From Pelobates cultripes (taxonomy: Eukaryota; Chordata; Amphibia; Anura; Pelobatidae): DNA of 64,000 nucleotides. The translations under genes and the position numbers were made by a program. Every line of letters begins with the position of its first letter. The first letter of the stretch is position 1. The DNA is taken from NCBI GenBank assembly GCA_933207985.1, contig OW240924.1, forward strand, positions 70,364,742-70,428,741, written 5' to 3'. The notes under the pieces are model-generated. The model searched no databases. It saw nothing but the letters and a program-made list of their open reading frames with translations, and was not told the DNA's origin. Shown here piece by piece: positions 23,479 to 32,265 of the stretch.

Positions 23479-24617
23479 TTTAACTTCTCTATTGCTGGTT
23501 CCTTCCGAAAATCCAGTGAATTGTTCTGATATCTCCTTAAGTGGGTCCGTTCTGGAGTAGGTAATCTCGTGTCTCTTTGTATATCTTGAGGTCTATTGAT
23601 TATCCTAGATTTTTCTCTGTGTCTAATTTGGAGATTTCTCTCCCTTATAGAATTTAAACTAGCACTTCTACTTCTACTTTTTTCTCTCCTTCTTGACTCT
23701 GTTGAGGGATATCTCTTTCTCACATCTCCTTGAGTCTTTCTTACTTTTTGGGGGGATTCATCTTGTATTTTTCTTCGTCCTTCTTTCACAACATCTCTGT
23801 AACTCCTGCTCAAATGATGGTGTACAGGGTTAAGTGTCTTTGATGTTGTGGGATATTCAAAATCATCCCTAACATATTTTGTTCTATAATGTCTACGATT
23901 TTCTCGTTCATATGTGATATTTTCATATTTCTCTTTTTCCAATCTTTGTTTGTGCAGTTTTTCTTTGTTAAATTGTTGATTATTATGGCTAAATCTTTGT
24001 TGTGTATAATTGTTCTGTCTGGGGAAATCCTTTCGTGATTCATACCTTTCTTCTTCTTGGTGGCCTCCACTTTGTTTTGCTATTCTTTTGGGGAACCTAA
24101 TGTTACCTGTCTTATAGTCGTTAGTGTCTCTCAAATATTTTTTTCTTTTTATAGCAATGGTTTCCTTTTCTGCTCTTTCTACTTTTATTTTGATCTCTTT
24201 TATTGTTTGATTAAATATTTCTGGGCTAGAGGTGTCACTAAGTTTTTGTTTCCATGTATTAATTTCCTCATCTGTTTGTATTAGTGTCTCTTCTCTTCTG
24301 GATACTATGTATCCAATGACACTGAATGAAAAGCCTTCAAGTAGTTTGTTCCATCCTGCCATGAAACTTTCATTTTCTTTATCAAAAGTGGGATCTTTTT
24401 CAAACCTTAACCCCCTTGGAGTAATCTGTTCTTTAACGTATTTTTTTAAAGTGGCTACTTCCCATTTAATTTTCATCTCTCGGGTAAGTGCTTTTTCCAG
24501 ATTCATTTTACATTTATCTGCGTTAATATAATCCATATCATTTAATGGAATTTCAACTTCAGAAAACATATGGTCTATATCATTTACTGTATAGTTTCTT
24601 TCTTCTAAATACGACAT
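23367..24617 (-). CDS. PLE ORF1, basic coiled-coil/RS protein, unit A
   Basis: Complete 416-codon frame. It differs from the reference copy at 27437-28687 by one residue: threonine at position 115 where all other units have isoleucine. The start is the first ATG of the frame, with A at -3. The end overlaps ORF2 in the -1 frame. See the reference entry for domains. Confidence 0.85.
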   Translation of the reverse strand: MSYLEERNYTVNDIDHMFSEVEIPLNDMDYINADKCKMNLEKALTREMKIKWEVATLKKYVKEQITPRGLRFEKDPTFDKENESFMAGWNKLLEGFSFSVIGYIVSRREETLIQTDEEINTWKQKLSDTSSPEIFNQTIKEIKIKVERAEKETIAIKRKKYLRDTNDYKTGNIRFPKRIAKQSGGHQEEERYESRKDFPRQNNYTQQRFSHNNQQFNKEKLHKQRLEKEKYENITYERENRRHYRTKYVRDDFEYPTTSKTLNPVHHHLSRSYRDVVKEGRRKIQDESPQKVRKTQGDVRKRYPSTESRRREKSRSRSASLNSIRERNLQIRHREKSRIINRPQDIQRDTRLPTPERTHLRRYQNNSLDFRKEPAIEKLKWQEKPTSWESPGKRQRSREQELEEGIGGNKEKRGRL

Positions 24618-24813
24618 ATTATATTCCTAAGACTGTATACAAAAGGGAATTTATAATAGTAAAATGCAAAAAACAAATATATACAGAGAGGTAATAGGAT
24701 AAAGTGTGATAGCAATAAAGCTATAAACCCCCTGAGTGGAAACCCCTTACACCACTCAACAAATAGAAAGCAAATACATACAATGTAGAGGGTAGGTCAC
24801 ACTTAAAATACGT

Positions 24814-24895
24814 CTGAAAGAGATAAACAAAGCACGTAATAGTGTAATATTGTCTAGTAAAATGGAATATTGAGGAAGTGAAGTCTGGTACTCAC
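24814..24895 (-). other. candidate pseudo-LTR intron, unit A leader
   Basis: Minus-strand copy of the 82-nt GTGAGT...TCTTTCAG interval described at 27159-27240. Confidence 0.4.
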
Positions 24896-25165
24896 AAGCC
24901 TGGAGCCAAATCTCATATGGCTCCCATGAATATCGCCTTGGGACTATTCAAAAGGATGTCCCACTCCTACTTCCACATGAGCTGTTGATTGTTCAAATTG
25001 GAATGAGGTCCAGAATCCAATATGGATCTTAGTAAAAAAAGTACTTTTATTGTATATAAAAAAAATAGTAAAACTTCATTATTTTGAAAAATAATTAAAA
25101 ACACAAAATATACAGCTATATACTATATATATGAGTCCTGCCAAATGGCTATAAAGTTCAATGGT

Positions 25166-25209
25166 CACCGAAACGCGTTTCGCCCCTCCGGGGGCTTTTT
25201 CAATCGGTA
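25166..25209 (-). ncRNA. hammerhead-like ribozyme, unit B
   Basis: Same motif as at 31674-31717, exactly 4829 bp from the unit A copy. It sits in the tail of truncated unit B and so also upstream of ORF1 of unit A. Confidence 0.6.
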
Positions 25210-25913
25210 TAAGTAAATGTTCCTTGCAGTCGAACGTTCATTTATCCCCTGTGTGCCTTTACTTCCGGGTTCCGGCTGATTTCTCTTTGGAACGCATCGT
25301 GCGTTCCAACTGCGGCTGAAGTTTGCGATTCCACTTCCGGGTTCGCGGTTTCACTTCCGGATTGGGGTGATGATGTCGCTGGAACGCAACGTGCGTTCCA
25401 AACTTCGTTACGTTGCGTTCTCAGAGTTCACCTCCATATTATCGGGACGCAAAGCTGAATCGGCTGTGCGTTCCTTAACATGATGGTGAGGCACCAGAAT
25501 ATCGTAATATATACATTCTTAAAGAACATAAAGTATTTCACCTACATAAGATATTCAATACCTGTGAAAAATACATGCACTGTGAATTGGAATATATATT
25601 TTAATCCATATAGTGAAATCCCCTACACCATTAATAGTCATGCTATGGTGATCATGCTCTTAACGTGAGATGGTGATTAATATGATTGAGTGTACTTATT
25701 GATTATTAATCAGAAATTCTTAGATTGCAAAGTTTTTGGAATTTGTATTTGGAAATTGATTATTAATTATATCTAAAGTGACAAATTCCTCAGAACTATA
25801 TTGTGCAATATAGAATCCGAATATCATATTAGGATAATGTAAAAAAAATATAGTAAATAAAATATATCATATTGCTATTAAAAACATCAATGGCATTCCA
25901 TATTAATAATCTT

Positions 25914-27045
25914 TTAAAAGAAATGACACATCTCGAAATCTGAATTTAACCCATATGGTATGAGAGTATTAAAATTGTATATACATCTCATTTCTTCTAT
26001 TCCAATTTTTTTATTAAAATCTCCTCCCCTCCAATCTCTTTTTACCAGTTTTAATGGGCAGAAAAAAAGCTTCTCGGGATCTTGATTATGGTGTGTTTTA
26101 AAATGATTGGATACACTATGTGTCTCTAGTCCTTTCTTAATATTACGTATGTGTTCTGAAATTCTCGTATGTACACATCTTATGGTTCTACCTATATAAA
26201 GTAAGTTACAAGGACATTTTAATATGTAGATTACTCCTTTCGAGAAACATGTTAGTTGATCCCTAATAGTAAAATCTTTATTCGTGTATTCCTTAATATT
26301 AGTTATGCATCTTTTTTTACTTTTAGTGGTTCTGCACGCTAAGCAGGTCCCACACCCATAAAAACCTTTATTTTGATTTAGAAAATGTGCATTAGTTTTA
26401 GGTCCTTCACTGCTTTGGACTAAGGTCCTTTTCAGGTTAGCTGCCCCTCTATATATTATATGAGGTTGACTTGGTAAAATATCTTTTAGGACCGTATCTT
26501 CTTGCAAAACATGCCAATATTTCTTGATAGCTTTATTCATTTTTTTATGGTTGCCATTAAAGTTGCATATAAAAGGGGTTTTTTTTGGATATTTTTGTTG
26601 ATCAGTTTTTGATTTATAAGTTAATAATTCTGTTCTTGAAATTTGTTTTACGTCCTCCATGGCTTCCTCCAATTCCTTTTCCTCATATCCTTTCTCTTCG
26701 AACTGTGTTTTTATTTTTCTTGCCTGTATTACATAATCTTCATCATTTGTACAATTGCGTCTTATCCTCAAAAATTGTCCTTTTGGCGCGTTTTTCAGCC
26801 ATGGTTTATGGTGGCAACTTGATTTCTCGATGTACCCGTTTGCATCTACTTCCTTAAAAAAATTTTTTGTTAAAATTTGCCCATTCTGTATGAAAATTAA
26901 AAGATCTAAGAATTGGATTTCTGTCTGGCTTTGTATAGTTGTTAAAATGATTCCCCAATCATTATCTTTTAAAAAAAGTTTAAAATTTTCTAGTAGATCT
27001 GTGGAACCTTCCCAGATAAAAAAGATATCATCTATGTATCTTCGA
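25914..27045 (-). pseudogene. 5'-truncated PLE ORF2, unit B
   Basis: Holds codons 422-797 of ORF2 in an open frame: the polymerase YIDD box (residues 424-427 of the full protein), the thumb region, the cysteine cluster and the whole GIY-YIG domain. RT motifs A and B and ORF1 are missing, so it cannot code for a polymerase. The cut lies directly before the YIDD box, where the strand flips into unit C with only GA shared at the joint (27044-27045). A shorter protein could start at Met513 of the full numbering. Confidence 0.9.
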
Positions 27046-27436
27046 CCTCATTCCAATTTGAACAATCAACAGCTCATGTGGAAGTAGGAGTGGGACATCC
27101 TTTTGAATAGTCCCAAGGCGATATTCATGGGAGCCATATGAGATTTGGCTCCAGGCTTGTGAGTACCAGACTTCACTTCCTCAATATTCCATTTTACTAG
27201 ACAATATTACACTATTACGTGCTTTGTTTATCTCTTTCAGACGTATTTTAAGTGTGACCTACCCTCTACATTGTATGTATTTGCTTTCTATTTGTTGAGT
27301 GGTGTAAGGGGTTTCCACTCAGGGGGTTTATAGCTTTATTGCTATCACACTTTATCCTATTACCTCTCTGTATATATTTGTTTTTTGCATTTTACTATTA
27401 TAAATTCCCTTTTGTATACAGTCTTAGGAATATAAT
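27046..27436 (+). promoter_or_regulatory. pseudo-LTR leader of unit C
   Basis: This partial pseudo-LTR begins at the inverted joint with unit B and leads into ORF1. It lacks the upstream promoter-like block (CCGGAAGT sites) and the ribozyme motif that precede ORF1 of D and G, so unit C may lack its own promoter on this side. It includes the candidate intron at 27159-27240 and a second acceptor-like TTTGTATACAG ending at 27421. Confidence 0.5.
27159..27240 (+). other. candidate 82-nt intron in the PLE leader
   Basis: It starts with a consensus donor GTGAGT and ends with a pyrimidine-rich acceptor TTTATCTCTTTCAG. A small 5' UTR intron (about 75 nt) is known in Drosophila Penelope, and Penelope-like elements can keep introns after transposition. 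Copies lie at 24814-24895 (minus), 31988-32069, 38082-38163, 42911-42992 and 47740-47821. Splicing is inferred from sequence only. Confidence 0.45.
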
Positions 27437-28687
27437 ATGTCGTATTTAGAAGAAAGAAACTATACAGTAAATGATATAGACCATATGTTTTCTGAAGTTG
27501 AAATTCCATTAAATGATATGGATTATATTAACGCAGATAAATGTAAAATGAATCTGGAAAAAGCACTTACCCGAGAGATGAAAATTAAATGGGAAGTAGC
27601 CACTTTAAAAAAATACGTTAAAGAACAGATTACTCCAAGGGGGTTAAGGTTTGAAAAAGATCCCACTTTTGATAAAGAAAATGAAAGTTTCATGGCAGGA
27701 TGGAACAAACTACTTGAAGGCTTTTCATTCAGTGTCATTGGATACATAGTATCCAGAAGAGAAGAGACACTAATACAAATAGATGAGGAAATTAATACAT
27801 GGAAACAAAAACTTAGTGACACCTCTAGCCCAGAAATATTTAATCAAACAATAAAAGAGATCAAAATAAAAGTAGAAAGAGCAGAAAAGGAAACCATTGC
27901 TATAAAAAGAAAAAAATATTTGAGAGACACTAACGACTATAAGACAGGTAACATTAGGTTCCCCAAAAGAATAGCAAAACAAAGTGGAGGCCACCAAGAA
28001 GAAGAAAGGTATGAATCACGAAAGGATTTCCCCAGACAGAACAATTATACACAACAAAGATTTAGCCATAATAATCAACAATTTAACAAAGAAAAACTGC
28101 ACAAACAAAGATTGGAAAAAGAGAAATATGAAAATATCACATATGAACGAGAAAATCGTAGACATTATAGAACAAAATATGTTAGGGATGATTTTGAATA
28201 TCCCACAACATCAAAGACACTTAACCCTGTACACCATCATTTGAGCAGGAGTTACAGAGATGTTGTGAAAGAAGGACGAAGAAAAATACAAGATGAATCC
28301 CCCCAAAAAGTAAGAAAGACTCAAGGAGATGTGAGAAAGAGATATCCCTCAACAGAGTCAAGAAGGAGAGAAAAAAGTAGAAGTAGAAGTGCTAGTTTAA
28401 ATTCTATAAGGGAGAGAAATCTCCAAATTAGACACAGAGAAAAATCTAGGATAATCAATAGACCTCAAGATATACAAAGAGACACGAGATTACCTACTCC
28501 AGAACGGACCCACTTAAGGAGATATCAGAACAATTCACTGGATTTTCGGAAGGAACCAGCAATAGAGAAGTTAAAATGGCAAGAGAAACCCACATCATGG
28601 GAATCTCCAGGGAAACGCCAAAGGTCCAGAGAACAAGAATTGGAAGAAGGAATAGGAGGCAACAAAGAGAAGAGGGGGAGGTTGTAA
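27437..28687 (+). CDS. PLE ORF1, basic coiled-coil/RS protein (reference copy, unit C)
   Basis: 416 codons. The first part, to about residue 160, is mixed-charge and helical, with an ITPRGLRFEKDPTF segment (65-78) and a likely coiled coil at about 113-160. Residues 160-416 are very basic, with asparagine/glutamine-rich (200-217) and RS-rich stretches (308-320, SRRREKSRSRSAS). I see no zinc knuckle, protease or catalytic motif. By position and composition it is probably an RNA-binding, Gag-like partner of the ORF2 polymerase; ORF1 proteins occur in some Penelope-like groups. The PRGLR...W...L...I pattern recalls upstream proteins of other frog and fish Penelope-like elements, from memory rather than a search. 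It ends with TAA at 28685-28687, overlapping ORF2 by 112 nt past the ORF2 ATG. Confidence 0.85.
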   Translation: MSYLEERNYTVNDIDHMFSEVEIPLNDMDYINADKCKMNLEKALTREMKIKWEVATLKKYVKEQITPRGLRFEKDPTFDKENESFMAGWNKLLEGFSFSVIGYIVSRREETLIQIDEEINTWKQKLSDTSSPEIFNQTIKEIKIKVERAEKETIAIKRKKYLRDTNDYKTGNIRFPKRIAKQSGGHQEEERYESRKDFPRQNNYTQQRFSHNNQQFNKEKLHKQRLEKEKYENITYERENRRHYRTKYVRDDFEYPTTSKTLNPVHHHLSRSYRDVVKEGRRKIQDESPQKVRKTQGDVRKRYPSTESRRREKSRSRSASLNSIRERNLQIRHREKSRIINRPQDIQRDTRLPTPERTHLRRYQNNSLDFRKEPAIEKLKWQEKPTSWESPGKRQRSREQELEEGIGGNKEKRGRL

Positions 28688-30969
28688 CGCCCAAAGGGAT
28701 ATTTAACCTTACAAACTCCATACTAACTAAAGATGAAATACAGGTGCTACAAAAAGGCTTAAAGTTTGCCCCCACAGTAGATATTGATAAATTCAACTTC
28801 TACATAGACATGAATAAATTTATGAGAAATTTATGTCTTAAAAAATTTTTTGCTGAAAAAGAAAATCAATTAGAAGAGCAACAGGAAACACAACACAATA
28901 CAGAATTTGTACAAACACAACTAAAAGATAAATCTCATTTCTTTCCTAGACACATGATTTCAGATAAAATGAAAACCTTTGAAACGATGGTGATGGGTGA
29001 AATTAATAAAATTAAAAAATTAAATAAATTCCAACAAAATATGTCCATAAAAGAGAAAAGTATCCTAAAGAATCTACAGAGTAACAAAGACCTAGTCATT
29101 AAACCGGCTGATAAAGGGGGAGGGATAGTAATACTATCTAGTCCCAACTATAAGGCAGAATCCGAGAGAATCCTTTCGGATAATACAACATACCAGAAGC
29201 TTAATTTAAACCCCATAGAGAAGGTTAAGAAACTCTTTGGTGATTTTATCCAAAAGGGACTAGAATTAAAAATCCTTACAGAAAAAGAAGGGAAATATTT
29301 ACAAGTGGCACACCCGAAAACACCAGTTTTTTATTATTTACCGAAAATACATAAAAACCCTCTCAATCCCCCAGGACGCCCTATCATTTCGGGGATTGAC
29401 TCTATATCTTCAAAAATCTCCGAGTACATAGATATATTGTTACAACCAATAGTTGGAAAAACAAGAGCACATCTTAAAGATACGATCCATATACTGCAAG
29501 TCCTAGATTCCACTCAATGGAAGGAAAGTTATCATTTAGTAACAAGTGATGTTACATCCCTCTATACCATTATTCCACATGACATGGGGATCAAGGCAGT
29601 TAAATATTTCCTCACTAAAGCTAATTTTAAAACAGAACAAATTGATTTTATTCTAGAAGGAATTTTACTCATTTTAAACAACAATTATTTTTGGTATCAG
29701 GATTCTTTTTATCTACAAATTAGGGGTACAGCAATGGGCACCAAATTCGCACCCAGTTACGCAAATCTCTTTATGGCGTACTGGGAGGAACATTTTATTT
29801 TTTCATCTCATCCTTGGGTGTCGAATTTGGTGTCCTATCGAAGATACATAGATGATATCTTTTTTATCTGGGAAGGTTCCACAGATCTACTAGAAAATTT
29901 TAAACTTTTTTTAAAAGATAATGATTGGGGAATCATTTTAACAACTATACAAAGCCAGACAGAAATCCAATTCTTAGATCTTTTAATTTTCATACAGAAT
30001 GGGCAAATTTTAACAAAAAATTTTTTTAAGGAAGTAGATGCAAACGGGTACATCGAGAAATCAAGTTGCCACCATAAACCATGGCTGAAAAACGCGCCAA
30101 AAGGACAATTTTTGAGGATAAGACGCAATTGTACAAATGATGAAGATTATGTAATACAGGCAAGAAAAATAAAAACACAGTTCGAAGAGAAAGGATATGA
30201 GGAAAAGGAATTGGAGGAAGCCATGGAGGACGTAAAACAAATTTCAAGAACAGAATTATTAACTTATAAATCAAAAACTGATCAACAAAAATATCCAAAA
30301 AAAACCCCTTTTATATGCAACTTTAATGGCAACCATAAAAAAATGAATAAAGCTATCAAGAAATATTGGCATGTTTTGCAAGAAGATACGGTCCTAAAAG
30401 ATATTTTACCAAGTCAACCTCATATAATATATAGAGGGGCAGCTAACCTGAAAAGGACCTTAGTCCAAAGCAGTGAAGGACCTAAAACTAATGCACATTT
30501 TCTAAATCAAAATAAAGGTTTTTATGGGTGTGGGACCTGCTTAGCGTGCAGAACCACTAAAAGTAAAAAAAGATGCATAACTAATATTAAGGAATACACG
30601 AATAAAGATTTTACTATTAGGGATCAACTAACATGTTTCTCGAAAGGAGTAATCTACATATTAAAATGTCCTTGTAACTTACTTTATATAGGTAGAACCA
30701 TAAGATGTGTACATACGAGAATTTCAGAACACATACGTAATATTAAGAAAGGACTAGAGACACATAGTGTATCCAATCATTTTAAAACACACCATAATCA
30801 AGATCCCGAGAAGCTTTTTTTCTGCCCATTAAAACTGGTAAAAAGAGATTGGAGGGGAGGAGATTTTAATAAAAAAATTGGAATAGAAGAAATGAGATGT
30901 ATATACAATTTTAATACTCTCATACCATATGGGTTAAATTCAGATTTCGAGATGTGTCATTTCTTTTAA
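28576..30969 (+). CDS. PLE ORF2, RT plus GIY-YIG endonuclease (reference copy, unit C)
   Basis: 797 codons. This is the replicase of a Penelope-like element: it nicks the target and reverse-transcribes the RNA. Landmarks are DKG (179-181), the RT entry block YLPKIHKNP (254-262) and GRPIISG, motif A TSDVTSLY (catalytic D325), motif B GTAMGTKFAPSYAN (384-397), motif C YIDD (D426, D427) and FLDLL (466-470). A linker follows with C652, C655, C658 and C667, possibly zinc-binding. The GIY-YIG nuclease has VIY (692-694), YIG (704-706), R715, H719, N734 and probable catalytic E772, then PYGLN. All key residues are present. ATG 28576 has A at -3 and G at +4. The frame is open upstream to 28462 without another ATG, so it could also be made by a -1 shift from ORF1. 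It probably belongs to the vertebrate Neptune-like group. Confidence 0.93.
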   Translation: MARETHIMGISRETPKVQRTRIGRRNRRQQREEGEVVTPKGIFNLTNSILTKDEIQVLQKGLKFAPTVDIDKFNFYIDMNKFMRNLCLKKFFAEKENQLEEQQETQHNTEFVQTQLKDKSHFFPRHMISDKMKTFETMVMGEINKIKKLNKFQQNMSIKEKSILKNLQSNKDLVIKPADKGGGIVILSSPNYKAESERILSDNTTYQKLNLNPIEKVKKLFGDFIQKGLELKILTEKEGKYLQVAHPKTPVFYYLPKIHKNPLNPPGRPIISGIDSISSKISEYIDILLQPIVGKTRAHLKDTIHILQVLDSTQWKESYHLVTSDVTSLYTIIPHDMGIKAVKYFLTKANFKTEQIDFILEGILLILNNNYFWYQDSFYLQIRGTAMGTKFAPSYANLFMAYWEEHFIFSSHPWVSNLVSYRRYIDDIFFIWEGSTDLLENFKLFLKDNDWGIILTTIQSQTEIQFLDLLIFIQNGQILTKNFFKEVDANGYIEKSSCHHKPWLKNAPKGQFLRIRRNCTNDEDYVIQARKIKTQFEEKGYEEKELEEAMEDVKQISRTELLTYKSKTDQQKYPKKTPFICNFNGNHKKMNKAIKKYWHVLQEDTVLKDILPSQPHIIYRGAANLKRTLVQSSEGPKTNAHFLNQNKGFYGCGTCLACRTTKSKKRCITNIKEYTNKDFTIRDQLTCFSKGVIYILKCPCNLLYIGRTIRCVHTRISEHIRNIKKGLETHSVSNHFKTHHNQDPEKLFFCPLKLVKRDWRGGDFNKKIGIEEMRCIYNFNTLIPYGLNSDFEMCHFF

Positions 30970-31482
30970 AAGATTATTAATATGGAATGCCATTGATGTT
31001 TTTAATAGCAATATGATATATTTTATTTACTATATTTTTTTTACATTATCCTAATATGATATTCGGATTCTATATTGCACAATATAGTTCTGAGGAATTT
31101 GTCACTTTAGATATAATTAATAATCAATTTCCAAATACAAATTCCAAAAACTTTGCAATCTAAGAATTTCTGATTAATAATCAATAAGTACACTCAATCA
31201 TATTAATCACCATCTCACGTTAAGAGCATGATCACCATAGCATGACTATTAATGGTGTAGGGGATTTCACTATATGGATTAAAATATATATTCCAATTCA
31301 CAGTGCATGTATTTTTCACAGGTATTGAATATCTTATGTAGGTGAAATACTTTATGTTCTTTAAGAATGTATATATTACGATATTCTGGTGCCTCACCAT
31401 CATGTTAAGGAACGCACAGCCGATTCAGCTTTGCGTCCCGATAATATGGAGGTGAACTCTGAGAACGCAACGTAACGAAGTT

Positions 31483-31503
31483 TGGAACGCACGTTGCGTT
31501 CCA
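31483..31503. repeat. inverted repeat 1 in pseudo-LTR
   Basis: TGGAACGCA, three bases, then TGCGTTCCA: 9-bp perfect arms. It recurs in every spacer copy. Confidence 0.9.
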
Positions 31504-31522
31504 GCGACATCATCACCCCAAT

Positions 31523-31622
31523 CCGGAAGTGAAACCGCGAACCCGGAAGTGGAATCGCAAACTTCAGCCGCAGTTGGAACGCACGATGCGTTCCAAAGAG
31601 AAATCAGCCGGAACCCGGAAGT
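31523..31622 (+). promoter_or_regulatory. three CCGGAAGT (ETS-type) sites
   Basis: CCGGAAGT occurs at 31523-31530, 31543-31550 and 31615-31622, all in the same orientation. It is the core recognised by ETS-family factors such as GABPA. Clustering in the only GC-rich part of the element suggests a TATA-less promoter. Binding is inferred. Confidence 0.5.
31574..31596. repeat. inverted repeat 2 in pseudo-LTR
   Basis: TTGGAACGCA, CGA, TGCGTTCCAA: 10-bp perfect arms, nearly the same sequence as inverted repeat 1, 91 bp downstream. Confidence 0.9.
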
Positions 31623-31673
31623 AAAGGCACACAGGGGATAAATGAACGTTCGACTGCAAGGAACATTTACTTA

Positions 31674-31717
31674 TACCGATTGAAAAAGCCCCCGGAGGGG
31701 CGAAACGCGTTTCGGTG
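31674..31717 (+). ncRNA. hammerhead-like ribozyme (reference copy, unit C tail)
   Basis: Stem I pairs UACCGA (31674-31679) with UCGGUG (31712-31717), six pairs with one G-U. The core reads UUGAAAA plus an extra A, then stem II GCCCC/GGGGC (31688-31692 with 31697-31701) closed by CGGA, GAAA (31702-31705), stem III ACGCGU (self-complementary) and U at the cleavage position 31711. The canonical hammerhead is CUGANGA-stem-GAAA-stem-UH. Here C3 is U and G8 is A, which would keep the 3-8 pair. Hammerheads are known in the pseudo-LTRs of Penelope-like elements; the short self-complementary stem III would favour dimeric action. Activity is uncertain because G8 is normally catalytic and there is an extra A before stem II. 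Confidence 0.6.
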
Positions 31718-31831
31718 ACCATTGAACTTTATAGCCATTTGGCAGGACTCATATATATAGTATATAGCTGTATATTTTGTGTTTTTAATTATTTTTCAAA
31801 ATAATGAAGTTTTACTATTTTTTTTATATAC

Positions 31832-31837
31832 AATAAA
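31832..31837 (+). terminator. candidate polyA signal in pseudo-LTR
   Basis: AATAAA followed by a T-rich stretch (ACTTTTTTTAC). Copies lie at 42755-42760 and 47584-47589. Confidence 0.45.
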
Positions 31838-32265
31838 AGTACTTTTTTTACTAAGATCCATATTGGATTCTGGACCTCATTCCAATTTGAACAATCAACA
31901 GCTCATGTGGAAGTAGGAGTGGGACATCCTTTTGAATAGTCCCAAGGCGATATTCATGGGAGCCATATGAGATTTGGCTCCAGGCTTGTGAGTACCAGAC
32001 TTCACTTCCTCAATATTCCATTTTACTAGACAATATTACACTATTACGTGCTTTGTTTATCTCTTTCAGACGTATTTTAAGTGTGACCTACCCTCTACAT
32101 TGTATGTATTTGCTTTCTATTTGTTGAGTGGTGTAAGGGGTTTCCACTCAGGGGGTTTATAGCTTTATTGCTATCACACTTTATCCTATTACCTCTCTGT
32201 ATATATTTGTTTTTTGCATTTTACTATTATAAATTCCCTTTTGTATACAGTCTTAGGAATATAAT

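Larger units (their letters stand above)
30970..32265 (+). promoter_or_regulatory. pseudo-LTR / inter-unit spacer (reference, C to D)
   Basis: This 1296-bp spacer follows ORF2 of C and precedes ORF1 of D. In order it holds an AT-rich 3' UTR (30970-31400), a GC-rich promoter-like block with two inverted repeats and three CCGGAAGT sites (31400-31630), the hammerhead-like fold (31674-31717), AT-rich TATATATAG (from 31752), a polyA signal AATAAA (31832-31837) and the candidate intron (31988-32069). It can therefore act as 3' end for one unit and 5' end for the next, as pseudo-LTRs do in Penelope-like elements. The 62-codon minus-strand frame inside it shows no sign of being a gene. Confidence 0.7.

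Noticed and set aside
28606..28616. GGGAAAC as a -1 frameshift heptamer in the ORF1/ORF2 overlap
   Set aside because: In the ORF1 frame it is read GGG AAA C, not G GGA AAC, so it is in the wrong phase for standard simultaneous slippage.
31215..31403. 62-codon frame on the opposite strand in each pseudo-LTR as a third PLE gene
   Set aside because: It has no motif, and its repetition in every unit only reflects the near identity of the units. It overlaps the promoter-like block boundary.
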